Shown in pieces: positions 8,216-18,600 of a stretch of DNA of 33,013 bases. Source of the stretch: Flavobacteriales bacterium (GTDB taxonomy: Bacteria > Bacteroidota > Bacteroidia > NORP154). The notes beneath the pieces are model-generated. The model made no database searches. It saw only the letters and a list, made by a program, of their open reading frames with translations, and was not told where the DNA came from. Made by a program: the position numbers and the translations under genes. Location of the stretch: assembly GCA_012965955.1 (NCBI GenBank), contig DTRK01000111.1:559-33571 (forward strand), written 5' to 3'. How positions within the stretch are numbered: the stretch's first letter is position 1; every line of letters starts with the position of its first letter.

Positions 8216-8472
8216 TGCTTTCGATAGTTTACGAATCCAACAATACATGAATTGTCCCCCAACAGGCAATGAAGCAGGATTATTGGGATATTGGAACTTT
8301 GAGAAAGAAACAGGTACTACCACTGCAGACCAAACCAGCTATGGGAATGACGGCACTTTAAATGGTGGTGTAACTTGAAGTACAGATGTACCTCCTTGTG
8401 ACACAACCTTATCTGTAGACACCTGTATCTACACTGATACCATCATTGTGTATGATACTATAGCAGTGTAAG
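8216..8472 (+). pseudogene. Remnant LamG-like domain
   Basis: FDSLRIQQYMNCPPTGNEAGLLGYWNFEKETGTTTADQTSYGNDGTLNGGVT*STDVPPCDTTLSVDTCIYTDTIIVYDTIAV*; in-frame TGA where TGG (Trp) would be typical. Confidence 0.55.
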
Positions 8473-8618
8473 ACCCCCTAATCAGGACCAATTTCATCGC
8501 GAAGTGATGGAATTGAATCCTGTCCCCGGGGACACGTGGGGGGACACTTTTTCAAATTTGCTCCCATTTTTCATAGATTTACTTATCCAATCTCCTTTAT
8601 CCACTTATTGACTCTGCC
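8469..8618. repeat. Direct repeat copy 2
   Basis: See copy 1 at 3035-3189. Confidence 0.9.
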
Positions 8619-9293
8619 ATGAATAAATTTCTGCCATTTCTATTTTTAATGTTTAGCGTTTCGCTCTCATTTGGGCAAATTAACGCTACAACCTCTGAGG
8701 GTAAACACGTACTATTAAATGAAGATGGGACATGGGAATATGCCAAGGAAAAGGCGGAGCCAGTGGGAAATACTGCTCCTGACAAGGCTCCCGTTGCATC
8801 GGGGTTATGCGACTATAAAACCAATGAAATTGACGAATTTACAGGTGTAAAGAAGGTGATAATGAAAGAGCAGGACCTTATTTCAGATACTCCAGAAGAA
8901 TTTAAAAAGTACTATCGAAATCAAGAATTAACCAATGCACAAGTTTATTGCGCCAGAGTGGATGATAAAAAGGCGGTTTATATTAATTGGAAACTCAACA
9001 CTGATTCAGCCTACAAAATATTTGGGTCGATTCAGAGCGACTCTAAGTTTATGGTTAAATTGGTAAGTGGAGACATAGTTGATCTTGTATTTCTCAAGAG
9101 TAACACCGGAGATAGTAACGACAGCCTTAAATACACGACCTATCATAGCTACTGTCTTTTGGGTGATGAATCGGTACAGGCACTTCAGAAAAGTCCAGTA
9201 GAAAAAATAAGAATGTATTGGAGTAAAGGATATAAGGAATATCCTGTTGTAGAGCCGAATCTGTTTATAGATCAGTTACCCTGCATTGAATAG
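8619..9293 (+). CDS. Hypothetical exported protein
   Basis: 224-aa ORF; signal peptide MNKFLPFLFLMFSVSLSFGQ; 'LLNEDGTWEY' motif common in Bacteroidota secreted proteins. Confidence 0.65.
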   Translation: MNKFLPFLFLMFSVSLSFGQINATTSEGKHVLLNEDGTWEYAKEKAEPVGNTAPDKAPVASGLCDYKTNEIDEFTGVKKVIMKEQDLISDTPEEFKKYYRNQELTNAQVYCARVDDKKAVYINWKLNTDSAYKIFGSIQSDSKFMVKLVSGDIVDLVFLKSNTGDSNDSLKYTTYHSYCLLGDESVQALQKSPVEKIRMYWSKGYKEYPVVEPNLFIDQLPCIE

Positions 9294-9518
9294 AAAAGAA
9301 AACTCCCATACTGGATTAGGATAGTCAGGTATCACTTCAAGTGTTTCTTCTGGCTGATTGGATGGGAAAAACTACCGGAACTCAAGAAAGGCATGGGGTG
9401 AGTGTTTAACTGCGTTTGTGCTTATGAAACATTGTGAGAAGCACTATTAACCGTGGCAAAAGCAGGTGGTGTGATTTAACGCGGGGGACGAAACTTCCGC
9501 CAAAGGCGGCTAAAAAGC

Positions 9519-11846
9519 TTATTTGCTCAATACAAATCGTTTTGAACGGACCTGTTCCCCGTTCTCTATTTTAATAAGGTAAACACCGCTTTCAACATCA
9601 TTAAGTTCCATAGAGTATTTTGAGTCTTTGGTATTACCCATCCTGACAATGCGGCCAAGCAGGTCTGTGACCGTTATTGCGACATTACCGTGAAAACTCT
9701 CATGAAGCTCGATGTTCAGTACCCCGTTTGTAGGATTGGGATAGACCACAAAGTTGTGGCCTTCAGAAAATTCTATGCCAGGTAGAATGTTTTCTGGTTC
9801 TATCCTGACAACGGTGTTAAGCGTTTCATTTACATACCAAATATACCCCTGCGTCCCAACTTTTAACCCGCATATCCCTTGCTGCCCGGTTTGGATCCTG
9901 CCCAGTTCAATGGCACTCGTACCCGAAATATCATAAATGACAATATCTCCAGTCGAATGATCACTTACCACAAGGTGATTGCCTACGACATCTATCCCAC
10001 TCGGCTCCGTTAAGCCGGAATCAATTAATACCTCCCATGTTACATTCACTACTGCTTTATGATCGAGAAAAGACTCACTTGGTGAGGACAGATTAGAACC
10101 CAGTGTTCCGGAGTTGATATCAAGCCTTAGGACCCGGTCATTTCCAACATCGACAATATATAGCCAGCCTGTTGTTTTATCCAGAACCAGGTGGCTGGGG
10201 ATCTCCCCGTCTCTCAGTACATCTATTTCGGTATACCGTCTTACTATTCCATCCGTGTGATCTGAATTGCCCGGGCCGTGGTCATCCATGAAATTATACT
10301 GCGCAATATCTTGGTTGTAACCGTCATAAACCCAAAAAATATTGTCTGCTTCATGGGCTATGCCCATGCAATTGGGGCTTTGATGCAGCATATCTAAATG
10401 ACTGCCGTTTCCACCTGAAGGCATGGCAAATATGCTTAGGTCACTTGACCAGAGCGTTGGGCCTGCAAAAATACCGGGAGGCGTATTGTGATTAGCATCC
10501 TGAATAGCGGTGGAGGTTGCAAAATTTATGTTGTCATCACTGAAAGCGATGGCTGAGGGCAATGACATGAAATGCCATGCATTTCCGTCTTCCCGATACT
10601 CTGAAGTTTGATTTGTCTCTCCCGGATTTTCGAACCTGATTACACTCCCCCCTGAACCCTCAGTTCCTTTATTGATAACCCATAAGGCATTACTTATCGG
10701 GTGGAAGTCAAGATCCTGCGGAGTATTGACCTGATCCGATATTGTTCCGATAGTTGTATATGTTTCTGTACCAATAAGGTAACTGTTAATTATGTCGGGA
10801 CTGGACCCAGGATCTCCTATAATAACGTCTTTAGTTAATTCATCATTTGCAGTATTTTGATCAGGATTTCCATTAATGTTACTGGCCCATACTTTCAAAT
10901 TATAGCTTCCGGTTGTGGCAGCGTTCCAGGTCGTGGCGTGGTTAAAAGTATAACTGGCGAGCGAAGCGATATTGACACTGCTCACAGTAGCAGTAACAGT
11001 ACTCCCGTTATCAATAGAATAATTAATATCAAAATCAGTGATGGTAGCAGATCCCAGGTTGTTTATTGTGCCGTTAACGGTAAATGGCGCATCGGCTAAA
11101 AGCAAGTAAGGAGAAACATCAATGCTGGTTAAATCTATGTCGAAATTGGGCTGGGTACCGTAGATAAACTCATAGTAAACGTTATCAGCATAATTATTAC
11201 CCGATCCCGAAATAGGAGTAATTGATGGCGAACCCGCCACAGAGATAGCGGTTGATCCGTCAATCTGCACTCCAATCGTCACGCCACCACTTGTACCGGT
11301 AGAATGACGCTGGTCTACAATATATATTTTATCCGTGCTTTCTTCCAGTACAATTGACCAATACGAAAACGCACCTCCTAATGTATAAGAAGAAAAGAAC
11401 ACCCAATGCTGCCTGTTCGGTGTGTTGCCAAATGTTTTGATGACAATATTGTCATTTGAACCGGTCCCTTCCACGCCCCAGACACAAATTGAATTATCAG
11501 GAATATTAGTGGAAGGCAAGCTGGTATTGGCATAAGGTGGCACAGTGGCAGCAGAAAGGTCAAAGGTCAGCACACCAGAGGTTGACACCTTGTATTGAGT
11601 AACAACGCCTCCGTTAAAGGAAAAAGAAAACGGGATGGATTGTGCGCTTGTCCATGCTGGTGTAGAGGCTGAACCTGCATGTATGGAAGTCCATGATCCG
11701 TCCAGGGTACTTATCGTAGCTTCATCGCCAGTGTTCAACCCTCCTGGATTCCCCGGGAAATCCAAATAAGGGAGGTAATAATATTGCGCGAACACCGTAG
11801 CTGTACTTAAGCATAATATGGCAAATACTGCAAATAACTTCTTCAT
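9519..11846 (-). CDS. Secreted NHL/beta-propeller-like protein with CARDB-like domain and T9SS sorting domain
   Basis: Signal peptide; 'GWLYIVDVGNDRVLRLDINSGTLG' NHL-like blades; 'GGNGSHLDMLHQSPNCMGIAHE'; tail 'FVVYPNPTNGVLNIEL...VESGVYLIKIENGEQVRSKRFVLSK'. Confidence 0.8.
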   Translation of the reverse strand: MKKLFAVFAILCLSTATVFAQYYYLPYLDFPGNPGGLNTGDEATISTLDGSWTSIHAGSASTPAWTSAQSIPFSFSFNGGVVTQYKVSTSGVLTFDLSAATVPPYANTSLPSTNIPDNSICVWGVEGTGSNDNIVIKTFGNTPNRQHWVFFSSYTLGGAFSYWSIVLEESTDKIYIVDQRHSTGTSGGVTIGVQIDGSTAISVAGSPSITPISGSGNNYADNVYYEFIYGTQPNFDIDLTSIDVSPYLLLADAPFTVNGTINNLGSATITDFDINYSIDNGSTVTATVSSVNIASLASYTFNHATTWNAATTGSYNLKVWASNINGNPDQNTANDELTKDVIIGDPGSSPDIINSYLIGTETYTTIGTISDQVNTPQDLDFHPISNALWVINKGTEGSGGSVIRFENPGETNQTSEYREDGNAWHFMSLPSAIAFSDDNINFATSTAIQDANHNTPPGIFAGPTLWSSDLSIFAMPSGGNGSHLDMLHQSPNCMGIAHEADNIFWVYDGYNQDIAQYNFMDDHGPGNSDHTDGIVRRYTEIDVLRDGEIPSHLVLDKTTGWLYIVDVGNDRVLRLDINSGTLGSNLSSPSESFLDHKAVVNVTWEVLIDSGLTEPSGIDVVGNHLVVSDHSTGDIVIYDISGTSAIELGRIQTGQQGICGLKVGTQGYIWYVNETLNTVVRIEPENILPGIEFSEGHNFVVYPNPTNGVLNIELHESFHGNVAITVTDLLGRIVRMGNTKDSKYSMELNDVESGVYLIKIENGEQVRSKRFVLSK

Positions 11847-11964
11847 AATCAGTTTGGAATTATAGATTATTAATCGAGCTCTTGATTTACACGTTCCATT
11901 ATGTATTCATCCTCCTTGTAGGCATCATGAAATTTCCCCTAAGTTAACAATTCTTACCCAATTA

Positions 11965-11986
11965 TATTTAAGTATTTGCTTAAATA
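11965..11986. promoter_or_regulatory. 22-bp dyad in the divergent promoter of the propeller paralogs
   Basis: TATTTAAG-TATTTG-CTTAAATA, same arms and spacer length as 3265-3286. Confidence 0.6.
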
Positions 11987-12006
11987 CACAAGTATTGTTA
12001 TTTTTG
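11976..12006 (+). promoter_or_regulatory. Predicted promoter of the 12059 gene overlapping the dyad
   Basis: TTG (11976-11978), 20-bp spacer, TATTTTTG (11999-12006); same geometry as the tRNA promoter. Confidence 0.5.
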
Positions 12007-12058
12007 TGTGGAATAAAACTTAATCGAACAAAAAACACCTATTCAAAACACCACACCC

Positions 12059-14143
12059 ATGAAGAGAATTACCCTTTTAATCGGAATAATTTGTTGTAGC
12101 CTGTCATACACCAATGCCCAGTGCCCGGGAGGACAGGTAGAAGTAACGATAGATGTCGCTGTGGACCAGTACGGGTATGAAGTCTATTGGGAGCTGCTTC
12201 CCAATGGCAACAACTGCGGAAACGGAACAATAGCGTCTGGAGGAAATACCAATGTAGGATGCGGTGGGGGTGGAGCCCAGAACCAGAACATGAGTGGGTA
12301 TGCCAACAACAGCACCAACAATGAAGGCCCCTGGTGTTTAACTGATGGTTCAGATTATGACATCTTCTTCGTCGATGATTGGGCTGATGGAGGTGCAACA
12401 TTTACAGTAAATATTGAAGGTTTCCCGGTTTATACATTTACTGGAACTGGGTCAGACGAAACATTTACGTTCACTGCTTCAGGGCCACCTGCCCTTGACG
12501 CTTCTGTTATTAGCATTGAGGTATACGATTTTGTGGAGGCGGGTAATATTTCGATTACCGGTGACATAAAGAACTTGGGTACAACGACTATCACATCCTT
12601 TGATCTCAGTTACTCCATTGATAATGGTGCTGCGGTTACCGAAAACATTAGCGCGTTGAGTCTCGCTCCCTTCGCAACCTATGAATTTGATCATAGTACA
12701 ACCTGGACTGCAAATACAGCTGCTACTTACTCCTTAAAGGTGTGGGTGAACAATGTTAATGGAGCAGGTGATGATGATGATATATCAAATGACGATATGA
12801 CCAAGACAGTCACTATTATTGAACCAATTCCTAATATCATGTCCAGCTACACGTCTGATACGATAACGCTGTCATATGACATGATCGGCACGAGTAGCGA
12901 CCAGGTGAGCAAACCTCAGGATCTAGACTTTCATCCCAATGGAGAACTCTGGGTAGTCAACAGGGGAATCGGAGGTGACGTTAGCGGTGGTGGTGGAACT
13001 ACAGTTACGTTCACTGATCCGGGCGGAACGGGTCAATCCTCTTTGTATAGAAAGGACCAGAATTCCAAACATTTTATGAATTCGCCGACAGGTGTTGCAT
13101 TCTCACTAAACGGCAATTTCTCAACATCTCCAGGTATGTATGACGCAAATTTTGGTAGTGGAAGCCCATTTACAGGACCCGCGCTTTGGTCAAGTGATCC
13201 TTTGGTTTATGCACAACCTTCCGGCGGGAATGGCAGTCATCTGGACATGCTGCACGCCAGTTCGTATGCGATGGGGATAGCGCATGAAACCGGAAATGTA
13301 TTCTGGATCTTTGATGGAAACAACAATGATATTGTAAGGTATGACTTCGCGTCTGACCATGGGCCTGGAAATACTGATCATGGTGATGGAAAGATAAGAC
13401 GCTTCACGGGAATGTCCGTCAGTCGAATTGATGACGTCATCGGATCGCACATGGAACTCCACAAGAGCTCAGGTTGGTTGTATATCGTTGATAATGGTAA
13501 CCAACGTGTGCTGCGTTTGGATATTAACTCTGGAAGTGTTGGCGGCACACCATCCTATGGTCCATGGGAAACCCTTGCTGAATACAAGAATGTAGACGGA
13601 GCTACCTGGGAAACTGTCGTTGATTCAGGGCTGGTTGAGCCGTCTGGCATAGATGTAGTTGATGATAGAATGATCGTTACGGATCACGCTACTGGAGACA
13701 TCATCATTTATGATATCTCTTCGATGCCTGCCGTGGAAATTAAGCGCATTGTAACAGGCAATCCTGGAATAATGGGTACGGTAATCGGACCTGAAGGTCG
13801 GATATGGTATGTTAATTATACAATGAATGAGGTCATTAAGATTGAGCCAAGCGATATAATTACTACACCACCGCCATTGGCAATTGATGAGGCCAATAGC
13901 GGTGGGAAATTTTCGATGTATCCCAATCCATCCAATGGGCAGGTAACCATTAACATTGGGTCAGTACAATCGAGCACGGCACTGCTTATTGTACAGGACA
14001 TGTTTGGCAAGACGGTATTTGAATCCAGGGCTAAGAATGGATCTATGACTCTGAATCTGTCGGATTATGCTGCGGGGATATTCATGATCAGTTTAGAGGA
14101 CAACGGCTCTCTAACCACTGAAAGGCTGGTAATTCAGAAATAA
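12059..14143 (+). CDS. Secreted NHL/beta-propeller-like protein with CARDB-like domain and T9SS sorting domain (paralog of 9519-11846)
   Basis: 'QVSKPQDLDFHPNGELWVVNRG', 'GGNGSHLDMLHASSYAMGIAHE', 'SDHGPGNTDHGDGKIRRF'; tail 'FSMYPNPSNGQVTINI...AAGIFMISLEDNGSLTTERLVIQK'. Confidence 0.8.
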   Translation: MKRITLLIGIICCSLSYTNAQCPGGQVEVTIDVAVDQYGYEVYWELLPNGNNCGNGTIASGGNTNVGCGGGGAQNQNMSGYANNSTNNEGPWCLTDGSDYDIFFVDDWADGGATFTVNIEGFPVYTFTGTGSDETFTFTASGPPALDASVISIEVYDFVEAGNISITGDIKNLGTTTITSFDLSYSIDNGAAVTENISALSLAPFATYEFDHSTTWTANTAATYSLKVWVNNVNGAGDDDDISNDDMTKTVTIIEPIPNIMSSYTSDTITLSYDMIGTSSDQVSKPQDLDFHPNGELWVVNRGIGGDVSGGGGTTVTFTDPGGTGQSSLYRKDQNSKHFMNSPTGVAFSLNGNFSTSPGMYDANFGSGSPFTGPALWSSDPLVYAQPSGGNGSHLDMLHASSYAMGIAHETGNVFWIFDGNNNDIVRYDFASDHGPGNTDHGDGKIRRFTGMSVSRIDDVIGSHMELHKSSGWLYIVDNGNQRVLRLDINSGSVGGTPSYGPWETLAEYKNVDGATWETVVDSGLVEPSGIDVVDDRMIVTDHATGDIIIYDISSMPAVEIKRIVTGNPGIMGTVIGPEGRIWYVNYTMNEVIKIEPSDIITTPPPLAIDEANSGGKFSMYPNPSNGQVTINIGSVQSSTALLIVQDMFGKTVFESRAKNGSMTLNLSDYAAGIFMISLEDNGSLTTERLVIQK

Positions 14144-14176
14144 TAATATTTGGTTTATTAAACATTCGTAATTGAA

Positions 14177-14226
14177 GGGCAGTCCTCAGGTATGCGCTTG
14201 CGCAAATCAGGACTCGCCCTTTTTTT
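14177..14226 (+). terminator. Rho-independent terminator
   Basis: GGGCAGTCCT...AGGACTCGCCC stem followed by TTTTTTT, downstream of 14143. Confidence 0.75.
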
Positions 14227-14281
14227 ATTGAGGCTTAAGGAGATTGATACAATCCTTTTAAGCTTAGATTCAAAGAAAGCC

Positions 14282-15466
14282 TTAACTCCTCAACTCCTCA
14301 ATCACCAACCACGACATCAGCCCCACGCCTGTTTCAAGGGCTCTTTCATCAATATTAAAGGTTGGGGTATGGACACCGGAAGTAATACCCTCCTCCTCAT
14401 TCCTGATGCCCAGCCGGAAATAGCAGCCCGGCATCGCTTGTGAGAAGGTGGCGAAGTCATCAGCAGTCATACGTAAATCAAGTTCCCCTACATTGTCCTT
14501 TCCGAGGAATTCTTCAGCTGCTGTTTTGGCAGCGGCGGTCATCGCCTCATCATTGACAAGACAGGGATAGCCTTTTTTAATCAACACCTCGCACTCCGCA
14601 CCATGGTTAACTGCAATATCCTGGGCAGTTTTGGCAACGATTTGATGTAGCTCCATCCTCCATTCCTCATTCATCGTTCTAAATGTACCTTCAATAGTGA
14701 CTTCGGAGGGAATCACATTGGTAGCCCCATTGGCATTCATTTTTCCAAACGCCAGGACCATCGGAATATCATCGGCAGGAGATGTGATCTTATACAACTC
14801 TACGAGTATCTCAGCAGCAATGGGCAGCGGATCTATGTTTAAGGCAGGAAGGGCAGCATGTCCGCCTTTACCTTTTATGGTGAGGTATATCTCATCCGCA
14901 GAAGCCATGTATATGCCTGAACGAAAACCCACCTGCCCCGCATCAATGGTGGGCATCACGTGGATACCGAAAATAGCAGTTGCGTTAATCTTGTCAAGAA
15001 TACCTTCTTCTATCATAAGCGAAGCTCCTCCTGGCAGTTTCTCTTCACCTGGTTGGAAGATGAGCTTTAGGGTCCCGGTGAACTCTTCCCTGATTTCGTT
15101 GAGCACGCGAGCCATTCCCAATGCCACCGAAGTGTGTACATCGTGTCCACAGGCATGCATCACGCCATCATTCTTTGATTTGTAGGGCACGTCGTTTTCT
15201 TCTAAAATGGGAAGCGCATCGAGATCTGCCCGCATTGCAATTGTTTTCGTCCCAGGATCCTTCCCCTCAATTGTCGCTACAATGCCAGTCTTTACGAATC
15301 CATCTTCGTATTCAATTCCCAAAGCCTCCAGTTGACCCTTGATGAATTTGGAAGTTTCGAACTCCTGAAATGACAATTCAGGATTGGAATGGATGTGGTT
15401 CCGAATATTAACAGTGTCAGAATGAAACTGTTTTGCCAGAGATTTTATGGTTTCTTTTAAACTCAT
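14282..15466 (-). CDS. M20-family amidohydrolase (N-acyl-amino-acid/hippurate hydrolase-like)
   Basis: 'MRADLDALPILEENDVPYKS', 'HACGHDVHTSVALGMARVL', 'IFQPGEE'; start MSLKETIKS at 15466 preferred over ORF-track 15493. Confidence 0.88.
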   Translation of the reverse strand: MSLKETIKSLAKQFHSDTVNIRNHIHSNPELSFQEFETSKFIKGQLEALGIEYEDGFVKTGIVATIEGKDPGTKTIAMRADLDALPILEENDVPYKSKNDGVMHACGHDVHTSVALGMARVLNEIREEFTGTLKLIFQPGEEKLPGGASLMIEEGILDKINATAIFGIHVMPTIDAGQVGFRSGIYMASADEIYLTIKGKGGHAALPALNIDPLPIAAEILVELYKITSPADDIPMVLAFGKMNANGATNVIPSEVTIEGTFRTMNEEWRMELHQIVAKTAQDIAVNHGAECEVLIKKGYPCLVNDEAMTAAAKTAAEEFLGKDNVGELDLRMTADDFATFSQAMPGCYFRLGIRNEEEGITSGVHTPTFNIDERALETGVGLMSWLVIEELRS

Positions 15467-15668
15467 ATTACGAATACGAATGTACGAATTCACCTCTAGA
15501 AAATTTGTGGAACTAAATTTTCATTTGAGCATAAAAGAATTTCGAATTGAAACCCCCATAGGGTAAATAGGAAAATAACTATTGAGCATTATAAGATGCT
15601 AATACATGAATGAGTGGATAGGGCATTGGGGGCTAATTCGTAAATTCGTACTGATTCGCATTGGCAAC

Positions 15669-18600
15669 CTAGAAGTCCAGGCTCAATGACCAGTAGAATC
15701 TAGGTTGGAGGTGAATGCCGTCTTCAATGCCCCTCGCCCAATCAACGCGCACGAAATAACCGAATATGCGACTCCGGAGACCGATGCCATATCCAGCCAC
15801 AATGGGTTCTTGCTGGTGGATAATTCTGATCTCGCCGTCTCCGGTCTCTGATCCGAATTGGTAGACCTTTGTATTGAAGGAATTATCAGAAGCATAGGGA
15901 TTACTGCCGGTCCAGGCTGTTCCTGCATCAGCAAAGCTTACGATTTGAAAATTCTTCACAAAGTCTGATTTCATGGGCCTGTTCATGAAGTATTTGAAGA
16001 TGGGGAATCGAATTTCAGAACTCGCAACCATAAAGCTGTTGCCATTTCTGATGTTCTGCAGAAATCCCCTCATGTTGGTAGCGACGGACTGATATGCGTA
16101 GTTTTGATCCGGAGCAATGGCTGTTTCATTATTGAACTCAGGCTTGAGCCATCCATCGACGCCTCCCATGTAGTAGATGACTTTCTTGTCTCCCAGCGAT
16201 GTGCTGGCGGCGATTCTATTGGCCCAAATCAGAGACCGGTGAATTCTGAGGTACTTTCTAAAATCCAGGCCAACTACAAACAAATCCGTATTAGTATTGT
16301 CCAGCTGCCTATACCATTCCCCAAATATCTTATATCTTGTTCCTTTATAGAGGTTCAGCCCTAGACTGGATGTATTATCGAAAATGAACTCTCCTTTTAG
16401 TCCTGACCAATTTTCATATGTGGTCGGCACAAGCAAGCTTCTCCTGTCAGTTGATAGTGTCACAGACCGATCATTTCTGTAAATCACCGAGCCATGGGCC
16501 GCCATAATTTCAGTGAAAGGCCATTTGAAGGTGTATTTAATGTCATGTGTATGCACTTTGATCCCTGTACCATCATTTTGAAAAGTCAGGTAGGATTGAC
16601 GGTGAAACACAACTTGCTTGTCTAGTCGTTGCTGTAGGTTTTCATAGCTGACAAAAAACTCGTTGTTGTTTAAGTTCCCCGATAGGCGCATCCCAGCTAC
16701 AATTCGCTTGTCTTCAAAAAGGTCGCTTACACCAATCTTAAAAAATAGATTCAAGCCTGGGTTCGTGTACACAGCGCCGCCTCCAGTGAATTTTTGATAG
16801 GTTTCATTGAGATAGCGATTGTCAAGTTGGCTGACGAAATATTCAGTAAAAAACGCCGTGTTGTAATTCCATTGCTTACTCGGAATTTGCAGGTTTTCAA
16901 TGGTTCGAACATAGTAGTTAGCCTCAGAGTCTTCACCGCCCGAGTCAGCATCGCTGTCTTCATCCGTCGCCTCTTCCAAAATATTGTCGGGGAACTCAAC
17001 GGGAACATCGGTGACCTTTAACTTCTCTTTTTCTTCCTCTTCATTGACCTTTTCGATTTCAAATACATAATCATAAATGTCGATCTCCCGTTTGTTGTCC
17101 TTGTCACCCAAGTTAAAGCCCTCTCCATCCAAATCATTGTTGTCGGGCTCATTTGGATCACGTTCATAATTTGCTGGCTTCGGTTGGTTTCTTGGTTTGC
17201 TGTCCTGCAACCCAGATCCAGCATTTATTAAATCTTCCACTGAAAGATCATCCATGAGTATGTGATAACGGCCCTTGTTGTAGATGATTTCTGCATACTT
17301 TTTGGATTTGATATTGGCATCCTGTTCAATAATACTGCGCCGGTAGTTCGAAGCGGGAAACTGCTTCGTTGTGAAGCGGTAGTGTGCTGTGGTATCTACA
17401 TGGCTGATCACGCTGTCGAATTTGGTGAGCATGCGATTGTTCACTCCATTCTTGTCACTGAGGTAGCTGACCACGCTTTGATCAAATTCCATTGGAAAAG
17501 ACTCATCGTCTTCCGGTGTATGCGTAATGCGCTTAAGCACTTTGGCCTTACGTGCAAAATTGTATAAGAAAACATCCTTATTCTTGGCTGTCGATAGTGA
17601 CGTAGTCTTACCGGCTTCTTGAGAAACGCTGAGGGTATCATTGATGCGATTGGAGGTGAACACAATATCCTCTGAGTTATTAATAAACCTGGGATTGAGA
17701 TCGTCGTAGATGTCGTTGGTAATGTTAACAGAGGTGTTTTTGGAGAGGTGGTAAACAAAAATATCTGTTCGCCCATTTTTGATGGCCGACATGACGAATT
17801 GCTTCCCATCATCAGAATATGAGAAATCAAGAATCTTGTGGAAGTGGTGTATCGTTCGACGTTGTTTCTCCTGGGTCTCGAGAAAGTAGTAATTCAAGTG
17901 AATTTCCTCCTTATCCTCTACGATTATTGACAAAATCTGCTTGGTTGGGTGCCAGTCGATCAACGGGTATGAATAATCTACAAGTCTGTCAATCTTATAG
18001 CCGCCTTTGAATACTTTCCTGCTTTTCCCCGTCTCTGTTTCCACAATATAAACTTTGTACTTGCCTAGCTGATTGGTGGCAAACGCAACATGTGTTCCAT
18101 CCGGGCTAATTTTCAATTGCGTATATATCCTCGACTTCCTGGTTCGCTTCAGAATTGAATTCTCCAGCGGAAGTCCCGCAATGTTTTCGTAACCATAGAA
18201 TTTATTGTGATAGAACTCCAGCCAGTCTTCAGTTAGATTCCGAAGGGAAGATCCCAGGACAAAGATCAACCCGCTCTCAATATTGCGGCTCACCTTTGTC
18301 ATGTACAAGATGCTGGGAATTAAGGATTCGCCGTACCGCTCAACGATAAAGTTCCAAATAGAATGTCCGGCATACTTTGCATCAAGGCCAGTCAGGTGGT
18401 TAAACCTCTTGTACCGCCCCGATAGAATACCATCCTTTACCCTGTTTTCGATTTCCTGTGTCCATCCCATGGAATAGTAGGAGATGAGTCCTTCTAAATA
18501 CCAGTCGGGAAGAGTGAGCAATGTGGAGTTCTTCACCCGATCTTTCCAATTTCCGCCATACATCATCTGGCTGATGAGTACTTCTGCTATTCCCTCTCGC

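Noticed and set aside
3035-8618. CRISPR array or classical IS/composite transposon
   Set aside because: Only two distant repeats, no spacer series, no transposase ORF and no visible target-site duplication.
9295-9402. Short frame YWIRIVRYHFKCFFWLIGWEKLPELKKGMG after the 8619 gene
   Set aside because: Too short, no recognised family; possible remnant but unsupported.
9497-9509. CCGCC-AAA-GGCGG hairpin near the end of the 9519-11846 gene
   Set aside because: No T-tract on the relevant strand; not called as a terminator.
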